From assembly GCA_958510875.1 (NCBI GenBank), contig OY294067.1:141031846-141095845 (forward strand): a DNA stretch of 64,000 bases, given 5' to 3'. How positions within the stretch are numbered: position 1 is the first letter of the stretch; each line of letters starts with the position of its first letter. Shown piece by piece: positions 52,430-64,000 of the stretch. Both the position numbers and the translations under genes were made by a program. Origin of the DNA: Endomychus coccineus (lineage: Eukaryota; Arthropoda; Insecta; Coleoptera; Endomychidae). The notes below the pieces were generated by a model. The model searched no databases. It saw only the letters and a list, made by a program, of their open reading frames with translations, and was not told the DNA's origin.

Positions 52430-53190
52430 AGTCAGTTTTAACCGTTTAATTGCCCAACTAGCTCGTTATGGAAATATCTCAGGGTCTATCGTAATGAAAC
52501 GTATTCTTCGATTCCCAATTGACAGTTGTACCCGGAGCGCCAACAGCTTTACTTATAAGATAAGAAAAACAACCTCAATCAAGAATCACCGGCATTACAA
52601 TGGTGTTAGATAGATGTTGTTGAATAGAGAAAATAAAAGAAATAGATCAACTTGACAAAAAATTGCTTTATTTACCAATTGAATAATTAATAACAAATTA
52701 AATATAATTTGAGGTTGATATGAACAATGAATAATGCCAAGTGAAATTTGACTTATGAACAGATTAAATTTGAATAAATCACTTATCAAAATACAATAAT
52801 TTGTGAGGATCAGCAAAATAGATAACTCTGAAAATTTAATTAATTCTGCAAAAAAAATAAATGTACCCTCCTTTGTATTTGTTGTAACTTGTGTACTGCA
52901 TACTACAAAGCTCGGCCCGGTAATTCTGTACTCACGTAGGGGAAAAACAGAAGAAACGTCTCAGCCGTTTAACCCTGAAAATAATACAATACGAAACAGA
53001 AATGACCCAAATGCAAAGCGAGGGAAACACACAGCAAAACAACAAATTAACATCGTCACTGTATGCCATTATCTTCAACAAATTCAAAGAGAAAAAATCA
53101 ACCATAACGAATGACAAGAGGCTACTAATTCTAAGCAAAAAACCACCAGGAAGTAGAATTAGAGACAAACAATCGAATCCCTACTTGCTG
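52430..53190 (-). repeat. Diverged gypsy LTR fragment
   Basis: From TTTAATTGCCCAACTAGCTC onward the sequence follows, with many changes, the LTR at 39991-41771. Shared features are ATCTCAGGG..TCGTAATGAAACG, GAGCGCCAAC, the CAAGAATCACCGGCATTACA segment, and the TACCCTCCTTTG and CGTCTCAGCCGTTTAACCCT segments. It is in the same orientation as that element, lacks both ends and has no coding part. Confidence 0.65.
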
Positions 53191-53316
53191 TGAAAAATAA
53201 TATATCAATTCCACATTAGTTAAGTGAAACAATTTATTAAAACTGATAATAGTGTTATCAACTTATTTTATAGCGGCAACTCATAAAGTGCTAGTTTTAT
53301 TTCTTAGTACTGTGCA

Positions 53317-54674
53317 ATGTCAAACAGAAAACCTCCTGATAAGGGAGGCGGTAACGTTTTTGGAGACGATGAGGATATGGAAACGATTTCTGATAATATT
53401 CAACCAATAACCCCGAAAAGTACTTTAGATAATAATTTAATTCAATTTTCAAATAATTGCAAATCGCAAGGTAACAAATCTATTCGAGGAGATTCGCAAA
53501 TATCAAATTCTATAACGTTAGATAAAGATAATAGCGCAGAAAAGAAAACGCGATTAAGATTCGAGGCGACAGACCCAGCACCTTTTTCGTTTATATTGAA
53601 ATTAAACAAGGCAATATAGGAAATTTACATCCTATATCAGTCGGTAGAATCATTCACTTTAGTGATGAAAATATAGCTAGGTACATTTTGAATTGTCATC
53701 GACTAGGTCGTAACAGAATTAAAATTGAACTAAGAACGGCTAAAAGTGTAAATGCATTAATTGATGCACACTTCTTGAAAGATGAAGGTTTAGAAGCCTA
53801 CGTCCCTCAATATCTGGTCCGTAGACAGGGTGTTGTTCGGGGAATTGATAAGGATATTAAAGCGGAAGAACTAAAGTCCGTTTTTACGCCGATTTTAGGG
53901 GAATACTGTAAAATACTTGATGTATCGAGGTTAAATAGAAGGGTAGTCAATAATGATACTGTTGTTTATGAGCCAACAACTAGTGTCCTAATCCAATTTA
54001 GAGGTTCAAACATTCCAAATAAAATTTCTATATATAGTGTAGTAAAAGAAGTCTTTCCTTTTATTCAAAAAGTAGTACAGTGTCGCCAATGCTTACGTTA
54101 CGGCCATGTAGCCTCTATGTGTAGAAGTAAAATTCGGTGTGCCAAATGCGGTAATGAAGGACATAAAGAGGATCAATGTATAAAGACGACTGCTATATGC
54201 GTTCATTGCAAAAATAATCATAAATCACTTGATGCTACTTGTCCAGAGTACACAAAACAAAAATCAATTAAACAGATTATGGGTACAAAAAATGTTTCTT
54301 TCAAGGAGGCTCAGATCGAATTTAAAAAAAGTTATGCAAATATCACTGCACAAATCAATTCAGAGAATAATTCTGTAACTATATCCAACCAAATCTCCCA
54401 TGATATGATCAGATTCGGTAATATGGATAAGGACAGTTCGCCAAAGAAACGCAAGTTCGGAAATAATACAAGGTTGTTGCACAAACAAATTCTGAATGAG
54501 CCGGCATATAAATCTGACAACGGAGTATGTTTAAAAAATTCGCAATCACAAATTGATGCAAATCTGTCCCAAGATTTGTTGTTCAATGCAATTATCGATG
54601 TTGTCAAGGAATGCTCAAATAATATTTTATTTAATAATGGGTTTTTGGAAAAATTAAAAGAAAACTATTTCTAG
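53317..54674 (+). pseudogene. I-clade LINE ORF1, frameshifted
   Basis: The first frame (ATG 53317 to 53619) is a polar N-terminus. A shift near 53610 moves the reading to the frame that ends at 54674. The second part carries an RRM-like stretch and three zinc knuckles: CRQCLRYGHVASMC, CAKCGNEGHKEDQC and CVHCKNNHKSLDATC. This knuckle set is characteristic of ORF1 proteins of I and Jockey group LINEs, which coat element RNA. Confidence 0.8.
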
Positions 54675-54680
54675 TGTTTA

Positions 54681-57600
54681 ATGAAAATGTATAAAATTAT
54701 CCAATTGAATTGTCGATCAGTCATAGCAAAGAAAAATATTCTTGAAAATTATCTTTATACGAATAATGTGGATATTGCCACTCTATCTGAAACTTGGTTT
54801 AAGCCTTCAACTTTGGTAAATTTTACAGGGTATAATCTATTTCGATTAGATAGAACTGATGGGAAGGCAGGTGTCGCCATTCTAGTTAAAAAATATATCA
54901 ATTGTGTACGTAATAATTTTCCGGCATGTAAAAATATCATGTGCATATCAGTTTCAGTTCAACTTCCAAAATCATTCAACAGTTCCATAAATATATATTC
55001 AGTCTACATAAAACCAAATACATTAATAAGCGAATATGAATGTATTCAATTTCTTCTCAACATTAAAAGCCCTTGCCTTCTCTCGGGTAATTCTAATTTA
55101 CATCATATTTCATTGGGATGTTCATATAATCAGGTATCAGCCACATATTTCTTGAATGCTATAGAAGATTCCGATCTATGTTTACTAAAATGATGGATCG
55201 TATACTAAAATGCACTATCCTAATGCAGCCGCTTCAGCAGTAGATATTTCCTTAGTAAGTTCCTGTCTAAGAAAAAAAATTGTATGGCAAGTAGAAAAAG
55301 AAACTTTGGGATCGGATCATTATATCATCCACTTAGATATTCAATTTCTCACCCAACATTTGAACAACGATGAGTTTATATTCGACCATCATTTGGAAAA
55401 CAGGATATATAACATGAAGCTAGGAAGAATATAAACATATTCTCTCTAAGCTACCTGTAAACGATAGTACTAATAATAATTCTTACGAAACCTTATTGCT
55501 AATTCTCGAAGATGCCAGATCAAAGTCCTTCGCTCTAAATTTATTTAAAAAAAATTCTGCAAACCATGGTGGAATGTAGAATGTAAAAACGCAGTTTACG
55601 ATCGAAAAATTGTTTTCAACAATTATTTAAAACAGTCAGATCTTAATAATTTCTTGATATACCAGGAAAAGGACGCGAAGGTAAAACGAGTCATTAACAG
55701 TGCTAAGAGGTCATCTTGGGAATATTTTTGCGATAATCTAAACAAATCTACAAGTATTAAAACAATTTGGCAGGAAATTAAAAAAATTGAATCAATATCT
55801 CAAGACACCACAAGCTTCACAATCACAAATAAAGAATGGACTCAGGAATTCATAAACAAAATAGCGCCTCCTAGCACATATGAACCTTTTGAATCGCATG
55901 ATTGTAGGGCCATTTCAAATAGGGATCCTTTACTTAATTAATTTTCTATCTTTGAATTACTCCGTTGTTTAAAATCTAACTCTAACAGTTCACTAGGTAT
56001 TGATGGAATTCACTATAGTATGCTCTACAATCTCCCTACTAACATGTGTAAGAAATTATTAACAATCTACAACAATATACTATCTTGTGGTAAAATTCCG
56101 GATCAGTGGAAAGATATCTTGGTCGTCCCTATATTAAAACCGAAGAAGGACCAGGATAAGTGTGAATCATATCGTCCAATTTCATTAACATCTTGTCTTT
56201 TTAAGACATTTGAACGCTTAATAAAAAACAGGCTCGAATTTTGGCTAGAATCTCAAAATAAGCTTCCTTTTACTCAGGATGGATTCAGAAAAGGACACTC
56301 TACCTATGATAGCATGGTACATTCAACTGCAGATATATATTGAACGCTTCAGGGCAAAAAATACGTGTCCGCTGCTTTTCTAGACATCTCCTCTGCTTAC
56401 GATAAGGTAAATTTAAATATATTGGGAGTTAAATTGTTAAAATTAGGAATACCTGAAAAATTTAGCACATTTATTAAAAATATGTACATCAACCAACGTG
56501 TATTCCTCAAAATAAACAATGAACTATGTCCTCATAAAACAACCTCTCATGGATTATTGCAGGGTAGTATTTTATCACCTATATTATATATTATCTACGT
56601 ACATGAAATGGAACTCCTATTCAAATCAGATTCATGTATCTTTATTCTACAGTATGCAGATGATGTGTGTATTTACTGTATTCATTCCAAGATTGAAACT
56701 TGCTTTCTCCTATTGCAAGACGCCTTGAAATCGTTAAGCATTTATCTTTTCCAGTAGGTCTTCAGAAAAATCAAAAATATGCATATTCACCAGTAGAACA
56801 TTAAATATCCCTTTCCAAATATCGTTAAATGAGATTTCTATTCCAATAGTGAATGAAGTATATTTTCTAGGTATTTACCTAGATAAAAAACTCTTATGGC
56901 GTTCTCAAATAAATAATGTTATTAGTAGATGTGAGAAAGGTCTGAATATTCTTAAATTCGTATGTCACTCTAATTGGGGATGTGATCCTCGAATAGCCTT
57001 ATTATTCTATAAAAACTTTATCAGATCAGTCATTAATTACCGATCAATTTTATATGGCAGTGCTGCAAAAACTCACCTCAAAAAACTTGATACTATACAA
57101 TATAAATGTATTAGATTATGCTGTGGATACCTTAGAAACACACCTGTGGACGTCATGCTACAGGAAGTAGCGGAGCCCCCTCTCAGTATTAGAAGAAATT
57201 TCTTGACTTTTAAATTTATAGGCAAAAAATATAGCTCCTCTGCATCTGTTATTAATAAAATTCATCAGCTGTTCACTCTTAGCTTAACACACTCATTTTG
57301 GATAAGTAGAAAAGTTCCTCTGTTGGTTTCGAGCTATGAAGAATTTTTGGAGTACCGAAAATGTATTTTCCACGATAACAAACTTTCACTTTTCAATCAA
57401 CTATTTTTTTCCTTTCAACCTATCAATGTAGTTATTCCTAATTATAATGTTCTCAACGAAATAATCAGAGAAGCCCATTTTCGTGAGCTCATCCATAGTG
57501 AATTCAGTGGCCATTACCAAATATTCACGGATGCTTCGAAATCAAAAAATGGTCCTACAGGATATGGTGTGCTAGACGTTCAATTAAACCATAGCATAGT

Positions 57601-58252
57601 TAAAAGAGTAAACCATTATTTTTCAGTTTATAATTCCGAACTGCTTGCTATCTGGGAAGCTTTAAAATATATAAATGATAATGCTAATATAACAAATAAG
57701 AAAATTGTCATCATTTCGGATAGCTTGAGTAGCCTAAATATCCTTAAATCACTCAGAATATCATCTAACACTTCTTATATTGTATTCAAAATACTAGAAA
57801 TAACTGAAGCCATATCTGAAAAAAAGTTAGATATTTCATTTCTATGGGTGAAAGCACATTGCGGAATTGAACATAACGAAGCTGTAGATAAGTTGGCTAA
57901 GAGTAGTTGGCATCTTCAAAATATAGAGCCATTCAAGGTTCTCATCGAAGATATGTTTAATATAATCAAAGGTTCTTACATCCAAAAATGGAATGTACAA
58001 TTAAAAAGTAATCGCACGGGCTCGACTTACAAGCAATTTTGCATCAAAATTCCTTCTAAACTCTGGCTTAACAACATTCAAATTGATAGATGCATTACAA
58101 AAACGTTCATTAAAACAATTTGCAGAATGCGTTCTGGGCATGCACTATATCCCAAATACTTACACAAAATTGGTATCAATAATAATAACTTATGCGTCTG
58201 TAATGAAGAAGGTACTCTGAACCATGTTATTCTGGACTCAATAAGGACCTGA
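54681..58252 (+). pseudogene. I-clade LINE ORF2: endonuclease, RT and RNase H, many breaks
   Basis: Starting at ATG 54681 (MKMYKIIQLNCRSV), the endonuclease is read to a stop at 55193. Pieces follow in changing frames at 55210-55434, 55654-55941, 56020-56343 (YRPISLTSCLFKTFE), 56365-56757 (FLDISSAYDKV; LLQGSILSPILYIIY; YADDVCIY) and 56849-58252. The last piece carries RNase H (FTDASKSKNGPTGYGV; NSELLAIWEAL; ISDSLSSL; WVKAHCGIEHNEAVDKLAK). At least six stops or shifts are present, so it is dead. RNase H in ORF2 supports the I clade. Confidence 0.85.
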
Positions 58253-58400
58253 ATAATGTCTTTTTAAATCAAGTGCACAAAACGAATCTACCACATCCCC
58301 TTGATATTAATTCCATTTTATTTTGTGATGAGCTCTCAACGCTTTTATGTCTTTTTAACCGTATCAACATGCTTAATTTAAATTTGTAGCAGCTTATATA

Positions 58401-59180
58401 GGATATTATCGTTGTAATAGGCTATCCCGTAGTAAATCCTTAAGATATGTTTCTTTATATTATCCAAGACAGTACTCCTATGTTTGTTATATGTAGTCAC
58501 CATGATATGTCGCTTGGTGCAGAAGACAATGTGTCCCTGTTCTTCCTTTTTGTTTATCTGGGGGTAACACGCTTATCAATAAGCACTCTTTCTAGGCTAG
58601 CTAGAGTAGGTATATTATAACTAATATAAAATTAAAATCTTGTTGAATGGCTACTTCTATTAAGGCCAATAAAATATATCAATTCGCTATGGTCAAAATA
58701 GTCATAGTCAGATAATCAAAGAATTGAATAGATACTTTAAATTCAGATAATAGTGTTCTACAAATAGATAATTCAAATTCAGATAGTATTTTACATTTAC
58801 GAAATAGATGATTTTAAATTCAGGTAACAGATTCATGGATTAATTACGATAATAGTTATTTTAACAAAATCTAATTTCAAAAACAATTAAACAACTAAAT
58901 TGATTCATAAAGTATCAAGACAACATTATTATCAATTATCAATTGAACAGATTAATAAAGGATCAATACACCATTAATAATCCAGGTATCATTGTGTTAA
59001 CACTTTCCTTTATTGTCAATGTCAACATTCAAAATTATTATATTTTCATAGACAACCATATTATAATACAAATAACAAAAAATTAAATAAGTAAATCAAT
59101 TATCAAAATATATCTGTAACATATCTTTCCCTCAGTAATTGTTCTCCATAAACAATTACTCTGAAATTCTTCTAGTCTTT
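58401..59180. other. No recognisable gene
   Basis: AT-rich DNA between the I-clade LINE and the BEL relic. Repeated TTCAGATAATA-like phrases occur at 58735-58830. Confidence 0.4.
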
Positions 59181-60970
59181 CTACTTCTCTTTTCCTCTAA
59201 CATTCAATACACATAGTCTGGAAACAGGTCGTCGTAGTTGATTTCCATTCACCGTGATGACATCTACTACTCTGATTCTCCCATCTTTTGCTGGATAAAG
59301 TTGTATTATTTTCCCTTTCATCCAAACATTCCTAGGGCCATTTGAGTCGACAATTGAAACAATATCTCCAATTTTGACGGCTCTTTGATCCTTATACGAC
59401 TTACTGCGATTGACTAGAAATGAAAAATATTCTTTAGTCCACCTAAGACAGAATAAGTCAACGATTTTCTGTGCCGATTTCCATTTTGAAATTAGATCGA
59501 TACTTTTAACATCAACTTCTGATCATGGCAAAGTATTACACGACTGTCCGATGAGGAAATGATTCGGTGTCAAAGCTTCTTGGTCGTCAGGGTCTACAGA
59601 TACATGAGTCAATGGTCTTGGATTGAGAATATTCTCCACTTCAGTAAAAACTGTCCTCAGAACGTGCTCTTCCGGATATTTAGTTTTCAATACTTCTTTG
59701 ATGTTTTTCTTGATAGATTGAATTAGCATTTCCCAGGAACCTTCCATATTCGGTGCGTAGGCATTCCAAAACCATTTTATCGATTTTAAAGAACGAAACT
59801 GCATTATATCAGATCGATTCAGCTTCTCAAGATTTTCAGATATTTCTCGTTCTGCTCCTTTGAAACAAGTTCCATTATCACTACAAACTTCTTCTGGAAA
59901 TTAAGGCCTACATCCAAATTGTCGAACAGTATGAATAAAACCGTCAGTGCTCAAATTGTTGGCGATTTCTAAATGGATTGCCCTGGTTACCATTCAGGTA
60001 AATATTACACCCCATGTCTTAACATGGCTTCTCTTAACTGTTATCTGGATTGGTCCAAAATAGTCTACGCCAATTTGCACAAAAGGTCTAATAGTCGGTT
60101 CTAAACGACAAGTCGGAAGCTGCCCATTAAAGGAATCTTCGGCAATGATTTTTACACTTCTGGTAATTAGCCCAACAACTTCGAACAGCTTGTCTCATTC
60201 TACGAATTCATTTTTTTTCGTAAATTGTTAATAACAGTTTCTTGTCCATGATGATTCACTTCCTCGTGGTGAAACTGCATGATCAATTTGGTTATTTCAT
60301 GTTTTGGGTCCAAAATTATGGGATGCTTCATGTTATCATTAAGTCTTGTCGAGTTAGTCAGTCTTTTTCCCAATCGTATCAGTTTCTCTTCTGGGTTATA
60401 GGTAAGTTGAACATGTACAACTTACTCGATGGTGATAGATTCTGAGTTTTTGATAAAAGTCTACTTCTTGTTCAAATGAATCTTCTTGAATTTTTCTAAA
60501 AAGTAAATTCTCTGCTCATTTGATTTCATCCACGACAAGTTCACCATACTTTTTTTTGTTTTTCTCTCAATTTTCGATAAATCCTTTTATCCATGCTGTT
60601 GTTCTTGAAAGCATTCCTAATTACGTTGACAAAAACAAATTCTGTCTTTTCTTCTGTGTCATTCATATCTACAGATGAATTTTGAAAATTGTCTTTTGGC
60701 CAGAACTCAGGTAATTTCGAGAGAAATGAAGGTCCATTGATCCACCTACTGTCTGATGTACATTCTGGTTTATCGTTATATTTTGTAGCTTCATCTGCCA
60801 CATTTTCCTTGGATCCAACAAATTTCCATTCACTACTATTTGTCAAGTCCTGAATTTCTCCCAAACGTTGAGCCACAAATAATTTGAAGCGACGTGCTTC
60901 TGAACGAATCCAATATAGAACCGTCTTCGAGTCTGTTCAATAAAACGTTTGATTTAAAGTCAACATCAAA
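59181..60970 (-). pseudogene. BEL/Pao pol relic: RNase H end, integrase, C-terminal domain
   Basis: Reading the minus strand from 60970: TDSKTVLYWIRSEARRFKLF and AQRLGEIQDLT fit the RNase H/connection region of BEL/Pao Pol. Then comes a WINGPSFLSKLPEFWP segment, an integrase core with DYFGPIQ and CSDNGTCFKG, and NMEGSWEMLIQSIKKNIKEV. NPRPLTHVS..ALTPNHFLIG and a C-terminal DUF5641-like domain follow, ending at TAG 59181-59183. In-frame stops near 60925, 60000 and 59905, plus at least one shift, kill it. No LTR is attached. Confidence 0.75.
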
Positions 60971-60973
60971 TTA

Positions 60974-61430
60974 TAGATTTTGTTGCCTATTTTCTGTAGT
61001 AACGTCAACTAAGAATTTATTGGATTTAAAAATTTTGAAGGCGGCATTTTTGAAAATCTGTGGAAGGAAAGTACACATTTCTTTATATAAATTTTGATTT
61101 TCATCATTCTGAAGTAAACAGTATATTGTCTTTTAGGACTACCGAATTCTTTCAAGAACTCTATTACTTGTTTTCGAAAACTTTCTTTTGTTATATAAAT
61201 GTACCATCTTGTTCGATTCACAGGATCTTTGAATATCCTTTTTGTTTCTAATCTAGGGTTTTCATAAACTTGAATGATAAATAATTGACAGAGAAAATAG
61301 TTTACTGGTTTATCGGTAATTTTAATTTCCAATATGGGACTTTCTGCACTAGTATGTATTGTTTCGTCGTCATTATTTTCATCGGGGTCTACTTGTCCGA
61401 TAATTGAAATGTTGTCTCGTTGGTTACTTG
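60974..61430 (-). pseudogene. Fragment of errantivirus pol
   Basis: This piece matches 27908-28368 of the intact errantivirus at high identity, covering only the spacer between RNase H and integrase (KITDKPVNYFLCQLFII; FKDPVNRTRWYIY). A one-base deletion near 61110 breaks the frame. It has no LTRs, abuts a BEL relic on one side and a LINE tail on the other, and lies in the same orientation as both. Confidence 0.85.
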
Positions 61431-64000
61431 GATGGATGGATGGATTTTGATGTGAAGGGTGTATAATTATACTGGCACTTAGGCCTCTGAACTGGGCCCA
61501 TTGTGCCACCCCTTCAAGGCGAAGGCCCCTGTCCCTCCTCAGCTATCGAGCCATCCAATCGCGTTGATCAGCCCGAGGACTGCACCGGGTGGAGCGTCGC
61601 CAATGTTGGCCAGATTCGGCCAGGGGTCCCCCAAAATGGCATCTCTTATCGATGAGAGCGCCGGGCAGTGACAAATGACATGTTCCGCTGTCTCATCCTC
61701 TTCGTAGCATCCTCGACATATGGGGTCGACAACGACTCCCATCGTGTGAAGATGTTTATTTAGTCGGCAGTGTCCTGTCCATATCCCTACGAGTCTTCTA
61801 AGATTGTATATTGTCAGTCGTAGGCAGAACTTTGCATTTTTTGGGGTTCGGTGCTTTTATAGCAGTATGTGCCTGTCTACAGCTATAATTCGATATCCAT
61901 CGTTCGGCATGCCGTTTTAGGGTATCTTCTTTTATCAAAGCAGTCAGAGTGCTTGAGGTTGGCGGCAAGAAGGGCTCTGGTCCGAATAGTGTTTGTCCGG
62001 AGCCTTTTCGCGCCAGCCTGTCCGCTTCTTGATTTCCTTGATTTCCATTATGTCCTTTCACCCAGGTGAGTTGAACATCATTATACTGTGACAGATTTTC
62101 GAGGGTGCTGTGGCACTCCCAAACTAAACCTGAGTTAACCTTTTGGCTACTAAGGGCTTGTAGTGCTGCTCTGCTGTCTGTCATGATCCGTATTCGTTTG
62201 CCGGCGGTATTTTTGTCCGCCGCTATTCTAGCTCCTTGAGTCACTGCAACTAGCTCCGTTTGGAACACTGTAGCATGAGATCCTAGAGGTATGTATTCGC
62301 GTGGGTCAAGTTCTTCGGAGAATATTCCAGAACCTGATCCCCCGCTATTTTCGGAGCCGTCCGTAAACATGTTTATGTAAGGCTTTGTTTCGTCGTTTCT
62401 GTCTAAATCGATGTGATAGTGTTTGGTGAAGATAAACTTCGCCGGTGTGCGGTCCGCTTGCGCTCCAAATAAAGGTATCCTCACGGACGCCTCCTCGAGA
62501 ATGAAAGCATGACCACCTCCTCTTTTCACATTCCACAAATTTCCATTCCGCAGTATTAGAGCCGCTCCCAGCGCCATCTCCTGTACAAAGAGGTCCAGGG
62601 GAGGCAAATTGAGAATAGTCTCTATGGCTGCAATTGGTGTAGTTCTCATAGCCCCAGTCACTGCCAAGCACACACGTCTTTGCACCCGACTGATGTGAGC
62701 TATTTCATTTACTTGTCGGGTTCTGGGCCACCAGACAAGTGCTCCGTAGCAGAGCATGGGTCTAATGACAGCCGTATATAGCCACAGGGTAATCTTAAGG
62801 GACAAGCCTCATGAGCGCCCCATCACCCTACGACATTGCCAAAAAGCCGCACATGCTTTGCTGACTTTTACCTCGAGGTGTCGATGCCAGTTTAGCTTGC
62901 TGTCAAGCACGATACCTAGGTACTTGACCTCATTTGCCAACCTCAGCTGGGTACCTTTAAGCTTTGGTAGGACCATCTGGTCCAGCTTTCGTTTCTTTGT
63001 GAACAGAACTAGCTCTGTCTTTGTGGGGTTCACTGACAGAGAGCATTCTTTGCACCAGTCTTCAATTATCTTGAGAACGCTCTGCATTAGTTCACAGAGT
63101 ACTCCAAGATAAAGTCCTGTAAGCAGGATCGTAAGATCATCTGCGTATCCGATGGTGTAGTAGCCCAACTCATTGAGTCGCCGAAGTAGGTTGTCAACTA
63201 ATATGATCCATATTAGCGGCGATAGTACTCCGCCCTGCGGACAGCCCCTACTTGCGATACCCCTTACGGGCTCCTACAGTTACTTGAATTGCTCTCCATT
63301 CGAGGATATGGCGGGTCAAACCACTTAAAGCGGGGGCCACTCCATGTTCCTCTAGGGCAGTGCTTATGCTATCAAAGAATGGTTGATCAAAAGCACCCTC
63401 GATGTCTATGAACAAACCCAGGGCGAACATTTTGTTCTCCATAGATCTCTCAATTCTGCTAACTACGGAATGTAGTGCTGAATCGGTCGATCTACTCGGA
63501 ATGAACGCGTGTTGGTTGGGGTGCAGTGGATGAATCATCAACGCCGTGTCCCTTATCTCTCTGTCGCTCAACCCTTCTAATGTCTTCAGCAAGAATGACG
63601 TCAGACTGATTGGCCTATTTGATTTAGCCTAAGAATAGTCGCTTTTCCCTGGCTTTGGGATAAAAACTACAGGTACTTCCCTCCATTTTTTGGGGATGTA
63701 TCTAAAAACGACGCAAGCCCGAAAGATTCGTACCAGGTGATCTAGTATGTCTTCCAGCCCCCACTGGAGGAGGGCTGGATACACGCCATCTACTCCGGGT
63801 GACTTGAAGGGAAGACAAGTTTTGACTGCCCAGGCTACTTTGTCGGCGCTCACCGTCTGGCTCGCCACAGCCCAATCTCCTTCAACAGGTGTTGGGGTAG
63901 CATAGTGAGGCCAGTTCCCACCGGGTTCCAAAAGTGCAGCCTGGAAAGTGTGTGTTCAAAAGAAGTTCAGCAGTGTCGGCTAGGTTGGCAGTGAAGGTGC
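61431..64000 (-). pseudogene. R1/LOA-type LINE ORF2 (RT and RNase H), broken, runs off the window
   Basis: Minus-strand pieces read, from the window edge: FKSPGVDGVYPALLQ and VVFIPKPGKSDYS (63931-63629). Next is AFIPSRSTDSALHSVVSRIE with FIDIEGAFD (63592-63248). A CPQGGVLSPL segment follows, leading into YADDLTILL (63168-62809). RNase H is at 62805-61798 (FTDGSENSGGSGSGIF; ELVAVTQGARIA; MTDSRAALQAL; WVKGHNGNQGNQEADRLARK). A C-terminal zinc finger (CRGCYEEDETAEHVICHC) is at 61742-61539. Several shifts separate them. The 3' end is a (GGAT)n-type repeat at 61430-61445. The 5' part lies beyond 64000. Confidence 0.82.

Larger units (their letters stand above)
53200..58400 (+). mobile_element. Degenerate I-clade LINE
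   Basis: Plus-strand element with an ORF1 bearing three CCHC knuckles and an ORF2 with endonuclease, reverse transcriptase and RNase H. Both are disrupted. The ends are approximate; no clear poly(A) or (TAA)n tail is visible near 58400-58650. Confidence 0.8.

Overview
The window is repeat-rich, AT-rich animal DNA, almost certainly from an insect. It holds no bacterial-style operon and no host gene I can name. What can be read is a stack of mobile elements of insect type: an errantivirus with an env gene, an Osvaldo-like Ty3/gypsy element, a BEL/Pao relic, several LINE clades, a mariner-type element, a small hAT-like MITE, and a virus-like DNA element carrying a capsid gene module.

Region 1 to 14612 is the most unusual part and is a nest of two elements. 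The outer one has inverted arms of about 0.4 kb (1-396 and 14218-14612) and one minus-strand gene for a FEN1/XPG-like nuclease with a cysteine-rich tail. Inside a codon of that tail sits a 10,891-bp insertion (536-11426) flanked by a 6-bp duplication, CAGCCA. Its inverted repeats are about 1.75 kb, start AGTAG and end CTACT. It encodes, all on the minus strand, an A32-type packaging ATPase, a conserved protein of unknown function, a fibre-like coiled-coil protein, an integrase-like N-terminal remnant, a phospholipase-A2-like remnant, a jelly-roll minor capsid protein, a small protein and a double-jelly-roll-type major capsid protein. This is a Polinton/Maverick/adintovirus-like layout, but I find no protein-primed polymerase and no complete integrase. 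Their place (7586-9679) is taken by two tandem arrays built on palindromes (ACACGTGT; TGACGTCA plus an 8-bp-arm hairpin) and by non-coding DNA. The minor capsid and fibre-like genes are frameshifted, so this copy is decaying although its two long repeats are still nearly identical.

Region 14757 to 18802 is a second nest: a pair of ~100-bp inverted repeats surrounds a mariner-type element (15785-18116) with very long ~600-bp TIRs and a broken transposase. Region 18803-25024 has no recognisable gene; it contains a 1.8-kb LTR with a primer-binding site (21655-23472). Region 25025-32346 is a complete insect endogenous retrovirus (errantivirus) in minus orientation, with apparently identical 218-bp LTRs, a 4-bp target duplication, and open gag, pol and env frames, so it looks young. 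Region 33395-34110 is a LINE relic. Region 35315-39900 is a nearly intact two-ORF LINE lying between two (TA)n tracts. Region 39991-50074 is an old Ty3/gypsy element with long LTRs and broken gag and pol. Region 50448-50717 is a hAT-like MITE. Region 52430-53190 is a diverged LTR piece. Region 53200-58400 is a broken I-clade LINE. Region 59181-60970 is a BEL/Pao pol relic, joined directly to a 0.46-kb piece of the errantivirus pol (60974-61430), and 61431-64000 is a broken R1/LOA-type LINE that runs off the window.
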